DNA from: an uncultured Muribaculaceae bacterium
GTDB lineage: Bacteria > Bacteroidota > Bacteroidia > Bacteroidales > Muribaculaceae
NCBI GenBank assembly: GCA_910577315.1
Contig: CAJTME010000013.1
Coordinates: 35,534-99,533 of the forward strand
Direction: 5' to 3'
Length of the DNA stretch: 64,000 bases
Part shown: positions 43,289 through 52,981 of the stretch, in pieces
Layout of the letters: the number at the start of each line of letters is the position of its first letter
Position numbering within the stretch: position 1 is the first letter of the stretch
Position numbers and translations under genes: made by a program
The notes under the pieces: model-generated
The model's database searches: none
The model's input: the letters and a program-made list of their open reading frames with translations, nothing else
What the model was told of the DNA's origin: nothing

Positions 43289-45259
43289 ATGATTTCGATT
43301 AACGCTCTTTCAGTTGAGTTCAGTGCAAAATCGCTTTTCGACAACATCAGCTATGTAATCAACGACAAGGACAAGATAGCCCTTGTCGGCAAAAACGGCG
43401 CCGGAAAATCGACCATGCTTAAAATTATAGCCGGTTTGCAGCAGCCCACATCCGGCGCGGTTGCAATTCCGTCGGACGTAACCGTCGGCTACCTGCCCCA
43501 GCACATGATTACAACCGACGAACTGACCGTGGTGGAGGAGGTCCGCAAGGCTTTCTCCCATATCGACGGGATGCACCGCGAGCTCGACCGACTCAATGCA
43601 CAGCTCGCCGAACGCACCGATTACGAGTCGGAATCATATCATAAGCTCATCGAGGAAATGACCTCGCTGTCCGACCGCATAGCCATGCAGGCATCTGACA
43701 ACTGCGAGGCTGAGATGGAAAAGACTCTTATGGGTCTTGGTTTTGTGCGGGCCGACTTCAATCGTCAGACATCCGAGTTTTCCGGCGGCTGGCGCATGCG
43801 CATCGAGCTTGCAAAACTTCTGTTGGCCAAGCCCGACGTGCTGCTTCTTGACGAACCTACCAACCACCTGGATATCGAGTCGATACAATGGCTTGAAAAC
43901 TTCCTCATCACAAAGGCTAAGGCCGTGGTGCTGGTCAGCCACGACCGTGCGTTTATCGATAACGTTACAAACCGCACAATCGAAATCTCGCTCGGAAAGA
44001 TTTACGATTACTCGGTGAATTATTCAAAATATGTCGAGCTGCGCAAGGAACGCATTGAACAACAGATGCGCGCTTACGCCAACCAGCAGAAACAGATTGC
44101 CGACACCGAGGCTTTCATCGAGCGCTTCCGCTACAAGGCCACCAAGGCCGTGCAGGTGCAGAGCCGCATGAAACAACTTGCCAAAATCGACCGCATCGAG
44201 GTTGACGAGGTTGACACATCGCATCTCAACCTGCGCTTTCCTCCGGCTCCGCGTTCCGGCGACTATCCCGTAATTGCCGACGAGGTCGGTAAGACCTACG
44301 GCAGCCATCAGGTGTTCGACCATGCCACCTTTACCATCAAGCGCGGAGAAAAAGTCGCCTTTGTCGGCAAAAACGGCGAGGGAAAGTCTACGCTGGTGAA
44401 ATGTATTATGGGGGAAATCCCTTTCACGGGCTCTCTCAAAATCGGCCACAATGTGAAGATTGGATATTTCGCCCAGAACCAGGCGTCGCTGCTTGATGAA
44501 ACGCTTACCGTTTTCGACACAATCGACAGGGTGGCCGTCGGCGACATACGCACCAAAATCCGCGACCTGCTCGGCGCGTTCATGTTTGGCGGCGAAGCCT
44601 CCGACAAAAAGGTGAAGGTGCTGTCGGGTGGCGAACGCACCCGCCTCGCCATGATCAAGCTGCTGTTGCAGCCCGTCAACCTGCTTATTCTTGACGAGCC
44701 CACCAACCACCTCGACATGAAAACCAAGGACATCCTTAAACAGGCCATCAAGGATTTTGACGGCACGGTCATAGTGGTCAGCCATGACCGCGAATTTCTC
44801 GACGGCCTCGTGGAAAAAGTCTATGAATTTGGCGGTGGAAAGGTCACCGAATGTCTCGGAGGCATCTACGACTTCCTTGAAAAGAAAAAACTGGAGTCCC
44901 TGCGCGAGCTCGAACTTACCAAATCTCCGACCTCGGCCAAAACCGAAAAACCTGCGGCTGCATCAAATCCGTCGCCTGCCACGGATTCAAAGTCGGATTC
45001 CAAGCCCCGCCGCAGTTTTGCCGAACAGCGCGAGCATGATAAAATCGTGCGTCGCGCCCGTAAAAAAGTCGAGGACGCCGAGGCCGAAATTGCCCGTCTT
45101 GAAGCCGAAGTCAAGGCAATAGAAGATCAGCTTGCCACCGGCGCCACCTCCGATCCCGAAATATACACCCGCCATTCCGAAACCAACAAAGCTCTTGAAA
45201 ACGCCATGAGCGTATGGGAACTCGCCTCGATGGAGCTGGAGGAGCTTCAGCAGTCATGA
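43289..45259 (+). CDS. ABC-F family ATPase (Uup/EttA-like)
   Basis: A soluble protein with two ABC domains and no membrane part, 656 residues. Walker A ALVGKNGAGKSTMLKI and AFVGKNGEGKSTLVKC; signatures EFSGGWRMRIELAKLL and LSGGERTRLAMIKLLL; Walker B LLLDEPTNHLD and LILDEPTNHLD. The linker (about 240-310) is the arm and P-site tRNA-interaction region; the C-terminus has a charged coiled coil (about 580-650). ABC-F proteins rescue stalled ribosomes or confer ribosome-targeting antibiotic resistance; the Uup-like C-terminal coil suggests a housekeeping role. Confidence 0.94.
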   Translation: MISINALSVEFSAKSLFDNISYVINDKDKIALVGKNGAGKSTMLKIIAGLQQPTSGAVAIPSDVTVGYLPQHMITTDELTVVEEVRKAFSHIDGMHRELDRLNAQLAERTDYESESYHKLIEEMTSLSDRIAMQASDNCEAEMEKTLMGLGFVRADFNRQTSEFSGGWRMRIELAKLLLAKPDVLLLDEPTNHLDIESIQWLENFLITKAKAVVLVSHDRAFIDNVTNRTIEISLGKIYDYSVNYSKYVELRKERIEQQMRAYANQQKQIADTEAFIERFRYKATKAVQVQSRMKQLAKIDRIEVDEVDTSHLNLRFPPAPRSGDYPVIADEVGKTYGSHQVFDHATFTIKRGEKVAFVGKNGEGKSTLVKCIMGEIPFTGSLKIGHNVKIGYFAQNQASLLDETLTVFDTIDRVAVGDIRTKIRDLLGAFMFGGEASDKKVKVLSGGERTRLAMIKLLLQPVNLLILDEPTNHLDMKTKDILKQAIKDFDGTVIVVSHDREFLDGLVEKVYEFGGGKVTECLGGIYDFLEKKKLESLRELELTKSPTSAKTEKPAAASNPSPATDSKSDSKPRRSFAEQREHDKIVRRARKKVEDAEAEIARLEAEVKAIEDQLATGATSDPEIYTRHSETNKALENAMSVWELASMELEELQQS

Positions 45260-45279
45260 CAGATATAGGCTTATGCAGT

Positions 45280-45327
45280 AAAAGCGGCGGAGAACAGGAC
45301 ACCGTTACCCTGTTCTCCGCCGCTTTT
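45280..45327. terminator. Bidirectional terminator after ABC-F gene
   Basis: Stem AAAAGCGGCGGAGAACAGG (45280-45298) / CCTGTTCTCCGCCGCTTTT (45309-45327), 19 bp perfect, with A and T runs at the ends. It serves the convergent leucine-rich-repeat gene as well. Confidence 0.92.
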
Positions 45328-45339
45328 CATTAGACGCAG

Positions 45340-47541
45340 TTATTTCACGATAAATTTGGAGGCTTTACCATTTTGGCGCTTGATGTAGAGACCCGGAGTG
45401 AGGTTTTCTCCACTTACTGCCACTCCCCCAATGGTGTAGAATTCAGCAGTCGCATCGTCCTCATCAGCCTTGATGTCTTCAATGCCGGCAGGATCAATGA
45501 CAATAACTTCACAATACTCTGAATGTGGGCAACCGTAGCTATCAAAAACAGTGAATGTGACGGTTGCCATGCCTTCGCCGACAGCGGTTACAACACCGTT
45601 ATCAACTATGGCCACTTTGGAATTGGAGGTTGTCCATGTCTTGGTCTCAATGGTCATGTCGTCACTCTTGACAACAAAAGCGGCAAGTTTCTTGCTCTCA
45701 CCAATCTCGAGGTTAAGATTCTGTGCGCTTAATGTTATATCTATTGTGCCCACTTCGATAAATTGGTCGAAATAGTCCCATCCATCCGCATTGGAATATG
45801 TATTGGATGTACTATTCGGAACGTATATGTTGGCGTCTGTTGGCACCCCGCTGAATGATTCTATACCGATAGTCGGAGGAACCTCTGCCAACGAATAGAT
45901 CGTTTTCAGACTGGTGCAATCATAGAAAGCCCAAGTTCCGATTGTTGTTACTGAACTTGGAATGACCGCAGAGGTCAAGCTGTGACACCAACCGAAAGTA
46001 CAGTCGCCGATATCAGTTACGGAAGAGGGAATTACCACTGAGGGCAGGCTGCTGCAACCATTAAAAGCATATTCGCCGATTTCTGTCACGGAATTGGGAA
46101 TCTCAATAGATGACAATCGGTTGCAATTCTGGAAAGCCGCTTCACCAATTTTTGTTACAGAAGTAGGAATTGCAACCGAAAGCAACTCGCTGCAATTATT
46201 GAATGTAAAACCGGGCAGTTCCGTTATGGATGTAGGGATTTCAACCGAGGTCAAACTGCGACAACCGCAGAAAGCCGACCGACATATATTTGTCACCGAT
46301 GAGGGAATGGTAAACGTCCCTCCTTTTCCTCCTGGGAAGGTGTGTAAAAACCGCATGTCCTTCGTATATAGAACACCATCCGAAGAAACAAAATTTTTGT
46401 TTCCAGCGTCTACTATGATTTCGGTAAGGGAAGTGCAGTCACTGAAAGCCCATGTACCGATAGTTGAGACCGATGATGGAATCGTAACCGAAGGCAACCC
46501 ACTGCATCCGTGGAAAGCATACGTAGGGATGGATGTCACGGAATTTGGAATTACAACTGACGTCAGACGTCTGCAATCACTGAAAGCACTATGTCCTATG
46601 GCTTTCACAGAATTGGGAAGTGTCGCAGACGTCAAACTGTGGCAGCTTGCGAAAGCAGACTCTCCGATAGTCGTTACCGAATTTGGAATTATAACCGATG
46701 CCAAACTGCTGCAATAACTGAAAGTAAAAGCGCTGATAGCTGTTATCGAATTGGGTATTATGACCGAAGTCAGAGCGGTGCAGTATTCGAAAGCACTCTC
46801 TCCAATTTTGATAACGGAATTTGGAATTTCAACCGAGGTCAAACTGCTGCACATCACGAAAGCCTGATTACCGATAGACTTTACTGAGTTTGGAATTTCC
46901 ATCGAAGTTAGGCTACTACACCAATAAAAGGCAGAAGTGGCGATTTTCGTCACTGAATTGGGAATATCGACATAGGTGAGTTTGTCGCAACCCACGAAAG
47001 AAGCGCTGGCGATTTCTGTGACGGATTCGGGGATTGTAAACATACCTCTTTTACCCGCAGGACAGGTATGTAATGTTTGCATATCTTTCGTATACAGAAC
47101 CCCGTCATAAGACACGTAGTTTTTATTTCCAGCATCTACCAAAATATTCGTAAGGGAAGCACAGTATGGAAAAGAACCACCGCTTATGCTTGTAACTGAA
47201 GCCGGTATTTCCACCGAACTTATGCGGTTACAACCCTGGAAAGCAAGAAAGCCTATTGTTGTCACGGAATTTGGAATGACAACAGAGGTCATATTGCAGC
47301 CGTTGAAGGCACCATCGCCGATTTCCGTCACGAAATAACGTGAGCCATTAATTATTACATCTGTTGGAATTACCAAATCGCCAAAAGGATTCTTTGTAAT
47401 ACCCACAACACTGACTGAATGTTCAGTCTCGGATATTATCCTATAATAGAAGTTGTCAATGGTGAACACATCCTCGTATGATGCATGGACGGGATGACAT
47501 ATGGTCATTACGGCCAATATGATTATTAGGAGTTTATTCAT
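45340..47541 (-). CDS. BspA-like leucine-rich-repeat surface protein with Ig-like domain and C-terminal sorting tail
   Basis: A 733-residue exported protein; the ATG at 47541 gives a signal peptide (MNKLLIIILAVMTICHPVHA). Residues about 50-550 hold roughly 17 units of a 23-residue repeat of the form IPNSVTxIGxxAFxxCxSLT (LRR_5/BspA type, one Cys per turn). Two related inserts (NKNYVSYDGVLYTKDM and NKNFVSSDGVLYTKDM) split the array. A bacterial Ig-like domain follows (about 590-670), then a tail ending LTPGLYIKRQNGKASKFIVK like that of the CotH protein. BspA relatives bind fibronectin and other host proteins; here the ligand is unknown. The codons are more AT-rich than those of neighbours. Confidence 0.92.
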   Translation of the reverse strand: MNKLLIIILAVMTICHPVHASYEDVFTIDNFYYRIISETEHSVSVVGITKNPFGDLVIPTDVIINGSRYFVTEIGDGAFNGCNMTSVVIPNSVTTIGFLAFQGCNRISSVEIPASVTSISGGSFPYCASLTNILVDAGNKNYVSYDGVLYTKDMQTLHTCPAGKRGMFTIPESVTEIASASFVGCDKLTYVDIPNSVTKIATSAFYWCSSLTSMEIPNSVKSIGNQAFVMCSSLTSVEIPNSVIKIGESAFEYCTALTSVIIPNSITAISAFTFSYCSSLASVIIPNSVTTIGESAFASCHSLTSATLPNSVKAIGHSAFSDCRRLTSVVIPNSVTSIPTYAFHGCSGLPSVTIPSSVSTIGTWAFSDCTSLTEIIVDAGNKNFVSSDGVLYTKDMRFLHTFPGGKGGTFTIPSSVTNICRSAFCGCRSLTSVEIPTSITELPGFTFNNCSELLSVAIPTSVTKIGEAAFQNCNRLSSIEIPNSVTEIGEYAFNGCSSLPSVVIPSSVTDIGDCTFGWCHSLTSAVIPSSVTTIGTWAFYDCTSLKTIYSLAEVPPTIGIESFSGVPTDANIYVPNSTSNTYSNADGWDYFDQFIEVGTIDITLSAQNLNLEIGESKKLAAFVVKSDDMTIETKTWTTSNSKVAIVDNGVVTAVGEGMATVTFTVFDSYGCPHSEYCEVIVIDPAGIEDIKADEDDATAEFYTIGGVAVSGENLTPGLYIKRQNGKASKFIVK

Positions 47542-47680
47542 ATAGTTTTTTTGAGTGTTAATATCATGGCTTGTTTGATTCTGTTGGAATTGCGATTCCT
47601 GTATCGAAGGAAACAATAGATTCAAAACATCCGGTTTTCACTGGAAGGCAAGGTCTTTATTGCAATTATATCAGGTTCTG

Positions 47681-47688
47681 CAAATATA
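47681..47688 (-). promoter_or_regulatory. -7 box of leucine-rich-repeat gene
   Basis: TATATTTG on the minus strand with a TTGG 19 bases further up as -33. The leader is about 135 bases. The -33 region overlaps the terminator of the uvrB operon. Confidence 0.65.
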
Positions 47689-47692
47689 ACAA

Positions 47693-47744
47693 TAAAAATC
47701 CAATCCGCCAATATGTGTAATGTGAAAAAGAACATATTGACGGA
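47693..47744 (-). terminator. Terminator of the uvrB-ygiQ-DUF4491 operon
   Basis: Arms 47704-47716 and 47732-47744 form a 13-bp stem with one mismatch; on the minus strand it is followed by TTGGATTTTTATT. It lies 63 bases past the DUF4491 stop. Confidence 0.7.
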
Positions 47745-47806
47745 TACGAAACTCAATGAGGGCTTCTGCTGTACTCGGATCGAGACAACATGTAAATTCC
47801 CCCACT

Positions 47807-48127
47807 TCAGAACCCGTAATCGGTGCGTTTGGGGTTTTTAGGGAACCAGCCCTTGCGCACGCGTTCGCGTTGGTCGAAGATTTCTTTGATGGTCCAGAAG
47901 CTTGAGAAGCCGACGACCCCTGCGAGGGTCGACCAGAACGGATCTGAAATGTGATAGGCTAGGCCGCACATGCCCACGCCGATGACTGCGAATATCCACC
48001 AGCATTTTACACCGAAATAATACTCGCCTTTGATTACCAGGGGGTGAAAAAGACCGATGACCAAAAAGGTGCAGAGCCCCAGGGTGAGGCCCAATATATT
48101 GTGTTCCTGAAGGAATTGACTTATCAT
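47807..48127 (-). CDS. DUF4491-family small membrane protein
   Basis: A 106-residue protein with three hydrophobic segments (about 13-33, 43-60 and 66-83) and a basic C-terminal tail (RERVRKGWFPKNPKRTD). The family is Bacteroidetes-rich and uncharacterised. It overlaps the ygiQ stop by four bases (ATGA). Confidence 0.85.
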   Translation of the reverse strand: MISQFLQEHNILGLTLGLCTFLVIGLFHPLVIKGEYYFGVKCWWIFAVIGVGMCGLAYHISDPFWSTLAGVVGFSSFWTIKEIFDQRERVRKGWFPKNPKRTDYGF

Positions 48128-50001
48128 TTTCTTGTTTTGGGGTGATATTGGGGTTTGGAATTTCCGATTAATTTCTTCACGAGGTCGGGACGGTGCATGC
48201 GCATGAGCGAGCGCTCGATGTCAAGGCGGTATGCGCGGTCATACCAGAAGAAGTATTTGCGCTGGGCCAGTTTTTCTTCGGGACGGATAGCTGTGAAAAT
48301 TTTTTCGCCGGTGTAGGGATGGAAACCGCTGTAATAGATTTCTGTCGCAACCGTCATCGGGGTGGGCGTGAAGTCCTGCACCTGTTCCAGCTTGAAATCA
48401 AGGTTCTTTGTTTTGACGGCAAGTTCGGCCATATCGACCTCACGGCATCCGGGATGGGACGATATGAAATAGGGGATCATTTGCTGCCGCAGTCCGTGGC
48501 GCGCGTTTACCCGGTCGAAAATTTCCTTGAATTGTTCGAAAAGCGTGAAGGTGGGTTTGCGCATCACGTTCAGCACGGTGTCCTCGGTGTGTTCAGGTGC
48601 AACTTTAAGGCGACCTGAAACATGCGAGGCAATCAGTTCTTCGTTGTAGCGGCGGTTGACGGCGTCGATGCGCTTGTCGCCGGTCGGATGCATTGACAGG
48701 TCATAGCGCACTCCGCTGCCGATGAACGATTTCTTGACGCCCGGCAGCGCATCGACCTTGTGGTAGATGTCGAGCAGGCGTGAATGGTCTGTGTCCAGAT
48801 TGGGACAGACAACGGGGTGCAGGCATGATGGCTTGCGGCATTTGGCACAGATGGCGAGATTTTTGCCATGCATGCCGTACATGTTGGCCGATGGTCCTCC
48901 GAGGTCTGAGATATATCCCTTGAAGTCGGGCATGCGGGTCACCTGCCGCGCTTCGTTCATGATGGACTCCGGCGAACGAGATGCGATGAATTTTCCCTGA
49001 TGGGCCGATATTGTGCAGAACGCGCAGCCTCCGAAACATCCGCGGTGGAGGTTGACCGAGTGGCGTATCATTTCGTATGCCGGAATGCGTTTGCCCTTAT
49101 AGCGTGGGTGGGGAAGGCGGGTGAACGGCAGGTCGAAAGCTGCGTCGATTTCACCTGTCGTCATGGCCGGAAGCATCGGATTGACCTTTACTGCCCGGTC
49201 GCCGTATCCCTGCCATAATGTCGCGCCGCCGTCAAGGGCGTTGCTCTGCTGCTCTACGTGCTTGAAGTTGGACGATTGAGCCTTGGGGTCGCGGCTTACC
49301 GTCTCCCATGAATTAAGCACTATGTCTGTCGCGCTGCTTTCCGCCGGCATTTCTGCGGCAGGCAGCAATATGACGCTCTGCGGCAAATCCTTGATGTCGC
49401 GTATGGCTTCTCCGCCATCAAGGCGTCGGGCAAGCTCCACGATGTTGTGTTCACCCATGCCGTAGAGAAGCATGTCGGCTTTCGAGTCAAGCAGGATTGA
49501 CGGGCGCAGGCGGTCCTGCCAATAGTCATAGTGCGACACTCGGCGCAGGGAGGCCTCGATACCGCCCGCGATGATGGGCGCGTCGGGATAAAGTTTGCGC
49601 AGAATCTCGGTGTAGACTATTGTGGGATAGTCGGGGCGCATCCCATGACGTGCATCGGGGGTGTAGGCGTCGTCCGAACGTCGGCGCCGGTTGGCCGTGT
49701 AGTGGTTGACCATTGAGTCCATCGCTCCTGCCGAAACGCCGAAGAACAGGCGTGGCTGGCCGAACTTTCGGAAGTCCCGCAGGTCGTCCTGCCAGTTGGG
49801 CTGGGGCACTATCGCCACCTTGAACCCCGCCGCTTCAAGCACGCGCCCGATTACAGCCGCACCGAACGATGGATGATCGATATAGGCGTCGCCCGAAAAC
49901 AGCACCACATCCACGCTGTCCCATCCGCGCGCCTTCATCTCTTTTACTGAAGTTGGGAGCCAGTCGGTGGGCCTGAGATTGTTGTAGTCTATTTCCTTCA
50001 T
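48124..50001 (-). CDS. YgiQ-family radical SAM protein
   Basis: A 625-residue radical S-adenosylmethionine enzyme. N-terminal cobalamin-binding-like domain (WDSVDVVLFSGDAYIDHPSFGAAV; about 20-110) and radical SAM core with the cluster motif CFGGCAFC in NLHRGCFGGCAFCTISAHQG near 320. Extra cysteines (CAKCRKPSCLHPVVC) lie after the core. The C-terminus carries the DUF3362-type end. The physiological reaction of YgiQ proteins is not established. It begins four bases after uvrB, so it is in that operon. Confidence 0.93.
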   Translation of the reverse strand: MKEIDYNNLRPTDWLPTSVKEMKARGWDSVDVVLFSGDAYIDHPSFGAAVIGRVLEAAGFKVAIVPQPNWQDDLRDFRKFGQPRLFFGVSAGAMDSMVNHYTANRRRRSDDAYTPDARHGMRPDYPTIVYTEILRKLYPDAPIIAGGIEASLRRVSHYDYWQDRLRPSILLDSKADMLLYGMGEHNIVELARRLDGGEAIRDIKDLPQSVILLPAAEMPAESSATDIVLNSWETVSRDPKAQSSNFKHVEQQSNALDGGATLWQGYGDRAVKVNPMLPAMTTGEIDAAFDLPFTRLPHPRYKGKRIPAYEMIRHSVNLHRGCFGGCAFCTISAHQGKFIASRSPESIMNEARQVTRMPDFKGYISDLGGPSANMYGMHGKNLAICAKCRKPSCLHPVVCPNLDTDHSRLLDIYHKVDALPGVKKSFIGSGVRYDLSMHPTGDKRIDAVNRRYNEELIASHVSGRLKVAPEHTEDTVLNVMRKPTFTLFEQFKEIFDRVNARHGLRQQMIPYFISSHPGCREVDMAELAVKTKNLDFKLEQVQDFTPTPMTVATEIYYSGFHPYTGEKIFTAIRPEEKLAQRKYFFWYDRAYRLDIERSLMRMHRPDLVKKLIGNSKPQYHPKTRK

Positions 50002-50005
50002 GGCC

Positions 50006-52114
50006 TCATGCTGTCTTCATGGTGTTGAGACGGGCCTCGAGCTTGATGATTTCATCGCGCAGGCGGGCAGCCTCGATAAATTCCATTTCTTTTGCGGCCT
50101 GAAGCATTTGCTCGCGCAGGCGGTTTATGCTGCGGGCAAGCTCGTCGGCGTTCATGTACGGCACAACGGGATCGGCGGCTATGTCCACCGATGTCGAGAA
50201 CTCGTTGCCATAGAGGGGCGCGGACTTCTTGGTGCCTGTTTTCTCGCGTATCTGGCGTTTTTCCTTCGCGGTGAGGGGCTTGCCCTTTGCCATGGCGGCT
50301 GCCGAGAAATCTTCCTCGTCCTCGCGTCCTACAATCGCGTTGCGTGCCTTCACGATGGCCTTTGGCGTGATGCCGTGTTCCTCGTTGTAGGCCAGCTGTA
50401 TCGTGCGGCGCCGTTCGGTCTCGTCAATGGTCTGCTGCATCGAATCGGTGATTTTGTCGGCATACATAATCACCTGGCCGTTGAGGTTTCGGGCTGCGCG
50501 ACCTACGGTCTGTACGAGCGAGCGGCGCGAGCGCAGGAATCCTTCCTTGTCTGCGTCGAGTATGGCAACGAGGCTGACTTCGGGCAGGTCGAGACCCTCG
50601 CGCAGCAGGTTCACGCCTATCAGCACGTCGAACACCCCGGCGCGGAGGTCGTCGAGAATACGGATGCGGTCCATGGTCTCGACGTCCGAGTGGATGTAGG
50701 CCGTCTTGATTTTCATCTTTGTGAAATAGTCGTTGAGCTCCTCGGCCATACGCTTGGTCAGGGTAGTGACAAGGGTGCGCTCGCCGCGTTTTACGCGTTC
50801 GTCTATTTCCATCATCAGGTCGTCGATTTGGTTGAGCGACGGCCTTACGGTGATAAGGGGGTCGAGCAGCCCGGTAGGACGGATTACCTGTTCCACCACC
50901 ACACCCTCGCTTTTTTTCAGTTCGAAATCTGCCGGAGTGGCCGATACGTAGATGGTCTGGTTTGACATCTGCTCGAATTCCTCGAATGTCAGGGGCCTGT
51001 TGTCGAGGGCAGCCGCGAGACGGAAACCATAGTTCACAAGGTTGGTCTTGCGCGAGAGGTCGCCTCCGAACATGGCGCGTATCTGGGGTATGGTGACATG
51101 GCTTTCGTCGATGATGGTGAGATAATCTTTCGGGAAATAGTCGAGGAGGCAGAAAGGCCTCATTCCGGGCTCGCGGCCGTCGAAATATCTGGAATAGTTC
51201 TCGATGCCCGAGCAATAACCGATTTCCTTGATCATCTCCACATCATATGTCACGCGCTCTTCAAGCCGCTGTGCCTCCAGCGGCTTGCCCTCGCGGCGGA
51301 AAGCTTCAACCTGCTCGCCCAGGTCAAGCTGAATCTGGGCCACGGCGCTTTGCTGGCGCGCGGGAGAGGTGACGAAGATGTTGGCGGGATATATCTTGAA
51401 GGTGTCATGCTTGCCGAGCGGACGGAGATCTTCGGCATGATGGGTCGATATGGATTCGATTTCATCGCCCCAGAATACAATCCGCAGCACGATTTCCTCG
51501 TAGGCGAGGCGGATGTCTATCGTGTCGCCTTTAACTCGGAAAGTGCCTCGTTTGGCCTCCACTTCATTGCGGGCGTAAAGCGCGTTGACGAGCTGACGCA
51601 GGAAAGCGTTGCGGGTTACCTTCTGCCCCACGTGTATTCCGATGACGTTTGCGTTGAACTCGTCGGGATTGCCGATACCGTAAAGGCACGACACCGACGA
51701 CACCACAATGACGTCGCGCCGTCCCGACAGCAGGGCCGAGGTAGTGGCCAGGCGCAGTCGGTCGATTTCGTCGTTGATCATCAAATCTTTTTCGATATAC
51801 TTGTCGACCGAGGGTATGTATGCCTCCGGCTGATAGTAATCGTAATATGAGACGAAGTATTCGACGGCATTGTCGGGGAAAAACTGCTTGAACTCGCTGT
51901 ACAGTTGTGCGGCGAGGGTTTTGTTGTGGCTGAGGATGAGGGTGGGGCGCTGCACTTTCTCCACGACATTTGCCATGGTGAAGGTCTTGCCTGAGCCCGT
52001 CACACCGAGCAGCACCTGCGATTCGGTGCCGTCAAGCACCCCCTCGGCAAGCTGTTCGATGGCCTGGGGCTGGTCGCCCGTGGGTTGGTATTCTGAGTTA
52101 AGTTTGAATTTCAT
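50006..52114 (-). CDS. uvrB: Excinuclease ABC subunit B
   Basis: Damage-verifying helicase-like subunit of nucleotide excision repair. 702 residues from the ATG at 52114 (MKFKLNSEYQPTGDQPQAIE); an upstream in-frame ATG at 52144 lies beyond the -7 box. Walker A LLGVTGSGKTFTMANV, beta-hairpin YYDYYQPEAYIPSVDKYIEK, DESHVTIPQI (Walker B), helicase motif VSLVAILDADKEGFLRS and the C-terminal UVR motif EMEFIEAARLRDEI for UvrC binding. Confidence 0.98.
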   Translation of the reverse strand: MKFKLNSEYQPTGDQPQAIEQLAEGVLDGTESQVLLGVTGSGKTFTMANVVEKVQRPTLILSHNKTLAAQLYSEFKQFFPDNAVEYFVSYYDYYQPEAYIPSVDKYIEKDLMINDEIDRLRLATTSALLSGRRDVIVVSSVSCLYGIGNPDEFNANVIGIHVGQKVTRNAFLRQLVNALYARNEVEAKRGTFRVKGDTIDIRLAYEEIVLRIVFWGDEIESISTHHAEDLRPLGKHDTFKIYPANIFVTSPARQQSAVAQIQLDLGEQVEAFRREGKPLEAQRLEERVTYDVEMIKEIGYCSGIENYSRYFDGREPGMRPFCLLDYFPKDYLTIIDESHVTIPQIRAMFGGDLSRKTNLVNYGFRLAAALDNRPLTFEEFEQMSNQTIYVSATPADFELKKSEGVVVEQVIRPTGLLDPLITVRPSLNQIDDLMMEIDERVKRGERTLVTTLTKRMAEELNDYFTKMKIKTAYIHSDVETMDRIRILDDLRAGVFDVLIGVNLLREGLDLPEVSLVAILDADKEGFLRSRRSLVQTVGRAARNLNGQVIMYADKITDSMQQTIDETERRRTIQLAYNEEHGITPKAIVKARNAIVGREDEEDFSAAAMAKGKPLTAKEKRQIREKTGTKKSAPLYGNEFSTSVDIAADPVVPYMNADELARSINRLREQMLQAAKEMEFIEAARLRDEIIKLEARLNTMKTA

Positions 52115-52125
52115 GTTGCAACTTA

Positions 52126-52133
52126 CAAAGTTA
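52126..52133 (-). promoter_or_regulatory. -7 box of the uvrB operon
   Basis: TAACTTTG on the minus strand, 11 bases before the ATG at 52114, giving a leader of only a few bases. No SOS (LexA) box is evident. Confidence 0.6.
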
Positions 52134-52225
52134 CTAAAATCCAATGGATTTGCAGGCCCTTTTTCAGCTTTTTTAATGAAAATAACATGCCGCCTCGGCC
52201 ATCAACCTGCGCGCTTGCTGTCGGT

Positions 52226-52981
52226 TTACAGGTCAATCTCTATCGACACGGGGCAATGGTCCGATCCGAGGATGTCCGAATGGATGTTGGCCGACACCAG
52301 TTTTTCGGCTATGCGGCGCGAGATGAGGAAGTAGTCGATACGCCACCCCACGTTGCGTGCCCGGGCGTTCATGCGGTAGCTCCACCATGAATAAGCCCCC
52401 TTTTCATCGGGATGCAGATAGCGGTAGGTGTCGACGAAACCGGCGTCAAGCAGGCGTGTCATCGCCGACCGCTCCTGGTCGGTGAATCCCGGATTGTTGC
52501 GGTTGGTCTTGGGATTGGCAAGGTCGATTTCCTGATGCGCCACATTGAGGTCGCCGCAGATTATGACGGGCTTGACGCTGTCGAGGCGGCACACATAGTC
52601 GGCGAAAGACTCTTCCCAATCCATGCGGTAGTCAAGGCGCGTCAGGCCGTTTTGCGAGTTGGGGGTGTAGACGTTCACCAGATATGCGCTGCCGAGGTCG
52701 AGTGTGACCACACGCCCTTCAGTGTCGTGACGTTCGATGCCGATGCCGCGTGAGTCGCCCACCGGTTCGATTCGTGAATAGGTGGCAGTGCCTGAATATC
52801 CTTTCTTCTGCGCATAGTCGAAAAACGACTTATACCCCTCGAAATCAAGGTCAATCTGCCCCGCCTGCAGTTTGGTCTCCTGCATGCAGAAACAATCGGC
52901 GTCAAACGCGTTGAAAATGTCGGCGAATCCCTTGCCAACTATGGCCCGCAGGCCGTTGACGTTCCAAGATACGAGTTTCAT
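52226..52981 (-). CDS. xth: Exodeoxyribonuclease III / AP endonuclease
   Basis: Nicks DNA at abasic sites in base excision repair; 251 residues. Motifs: LVSWNVNGLRA, MQETKLQ (metal Glu), CGDLNVAHQEIDLANP (catalytic Asp/Asn), GFTDQERSAM and C-terminal GSDHCPVSIEI (catalytic His). Shares one base with the porin stop upstream, so it is in the aminotransferase-porin-xth run. Confidence 0.96.
   Translation of the reverse strand: MKLVSWNVNGLRAIVGKGFADIFNAFDADCFCMQETKLQAGQIDLDFEGYKSFFDYAQKKGYSGTATYSRIEPVGDSRGIGIERHDTEGRVVTLDLGSAYLVNVYTPNSQNGLTRLDYRMDWEESFADYVCRLDSVKPVIICGDLNVAHQEIDLANPKTNRNNPGFTDQERSAMTRLLDAGFVDTYRYLHPDEKGAYSWWSYRMNARARNVGWRIDYFLISRRIAEKLVSANIHSDILGSDHCPVSIEIDL

Noticed and set aside
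45340..47541. Frameshifted or composite gene in the leucine-rich-repeat region
   Set aside because: The frame is continuous from signal peptide to sorting tail; the low GC reflects repeat composition.
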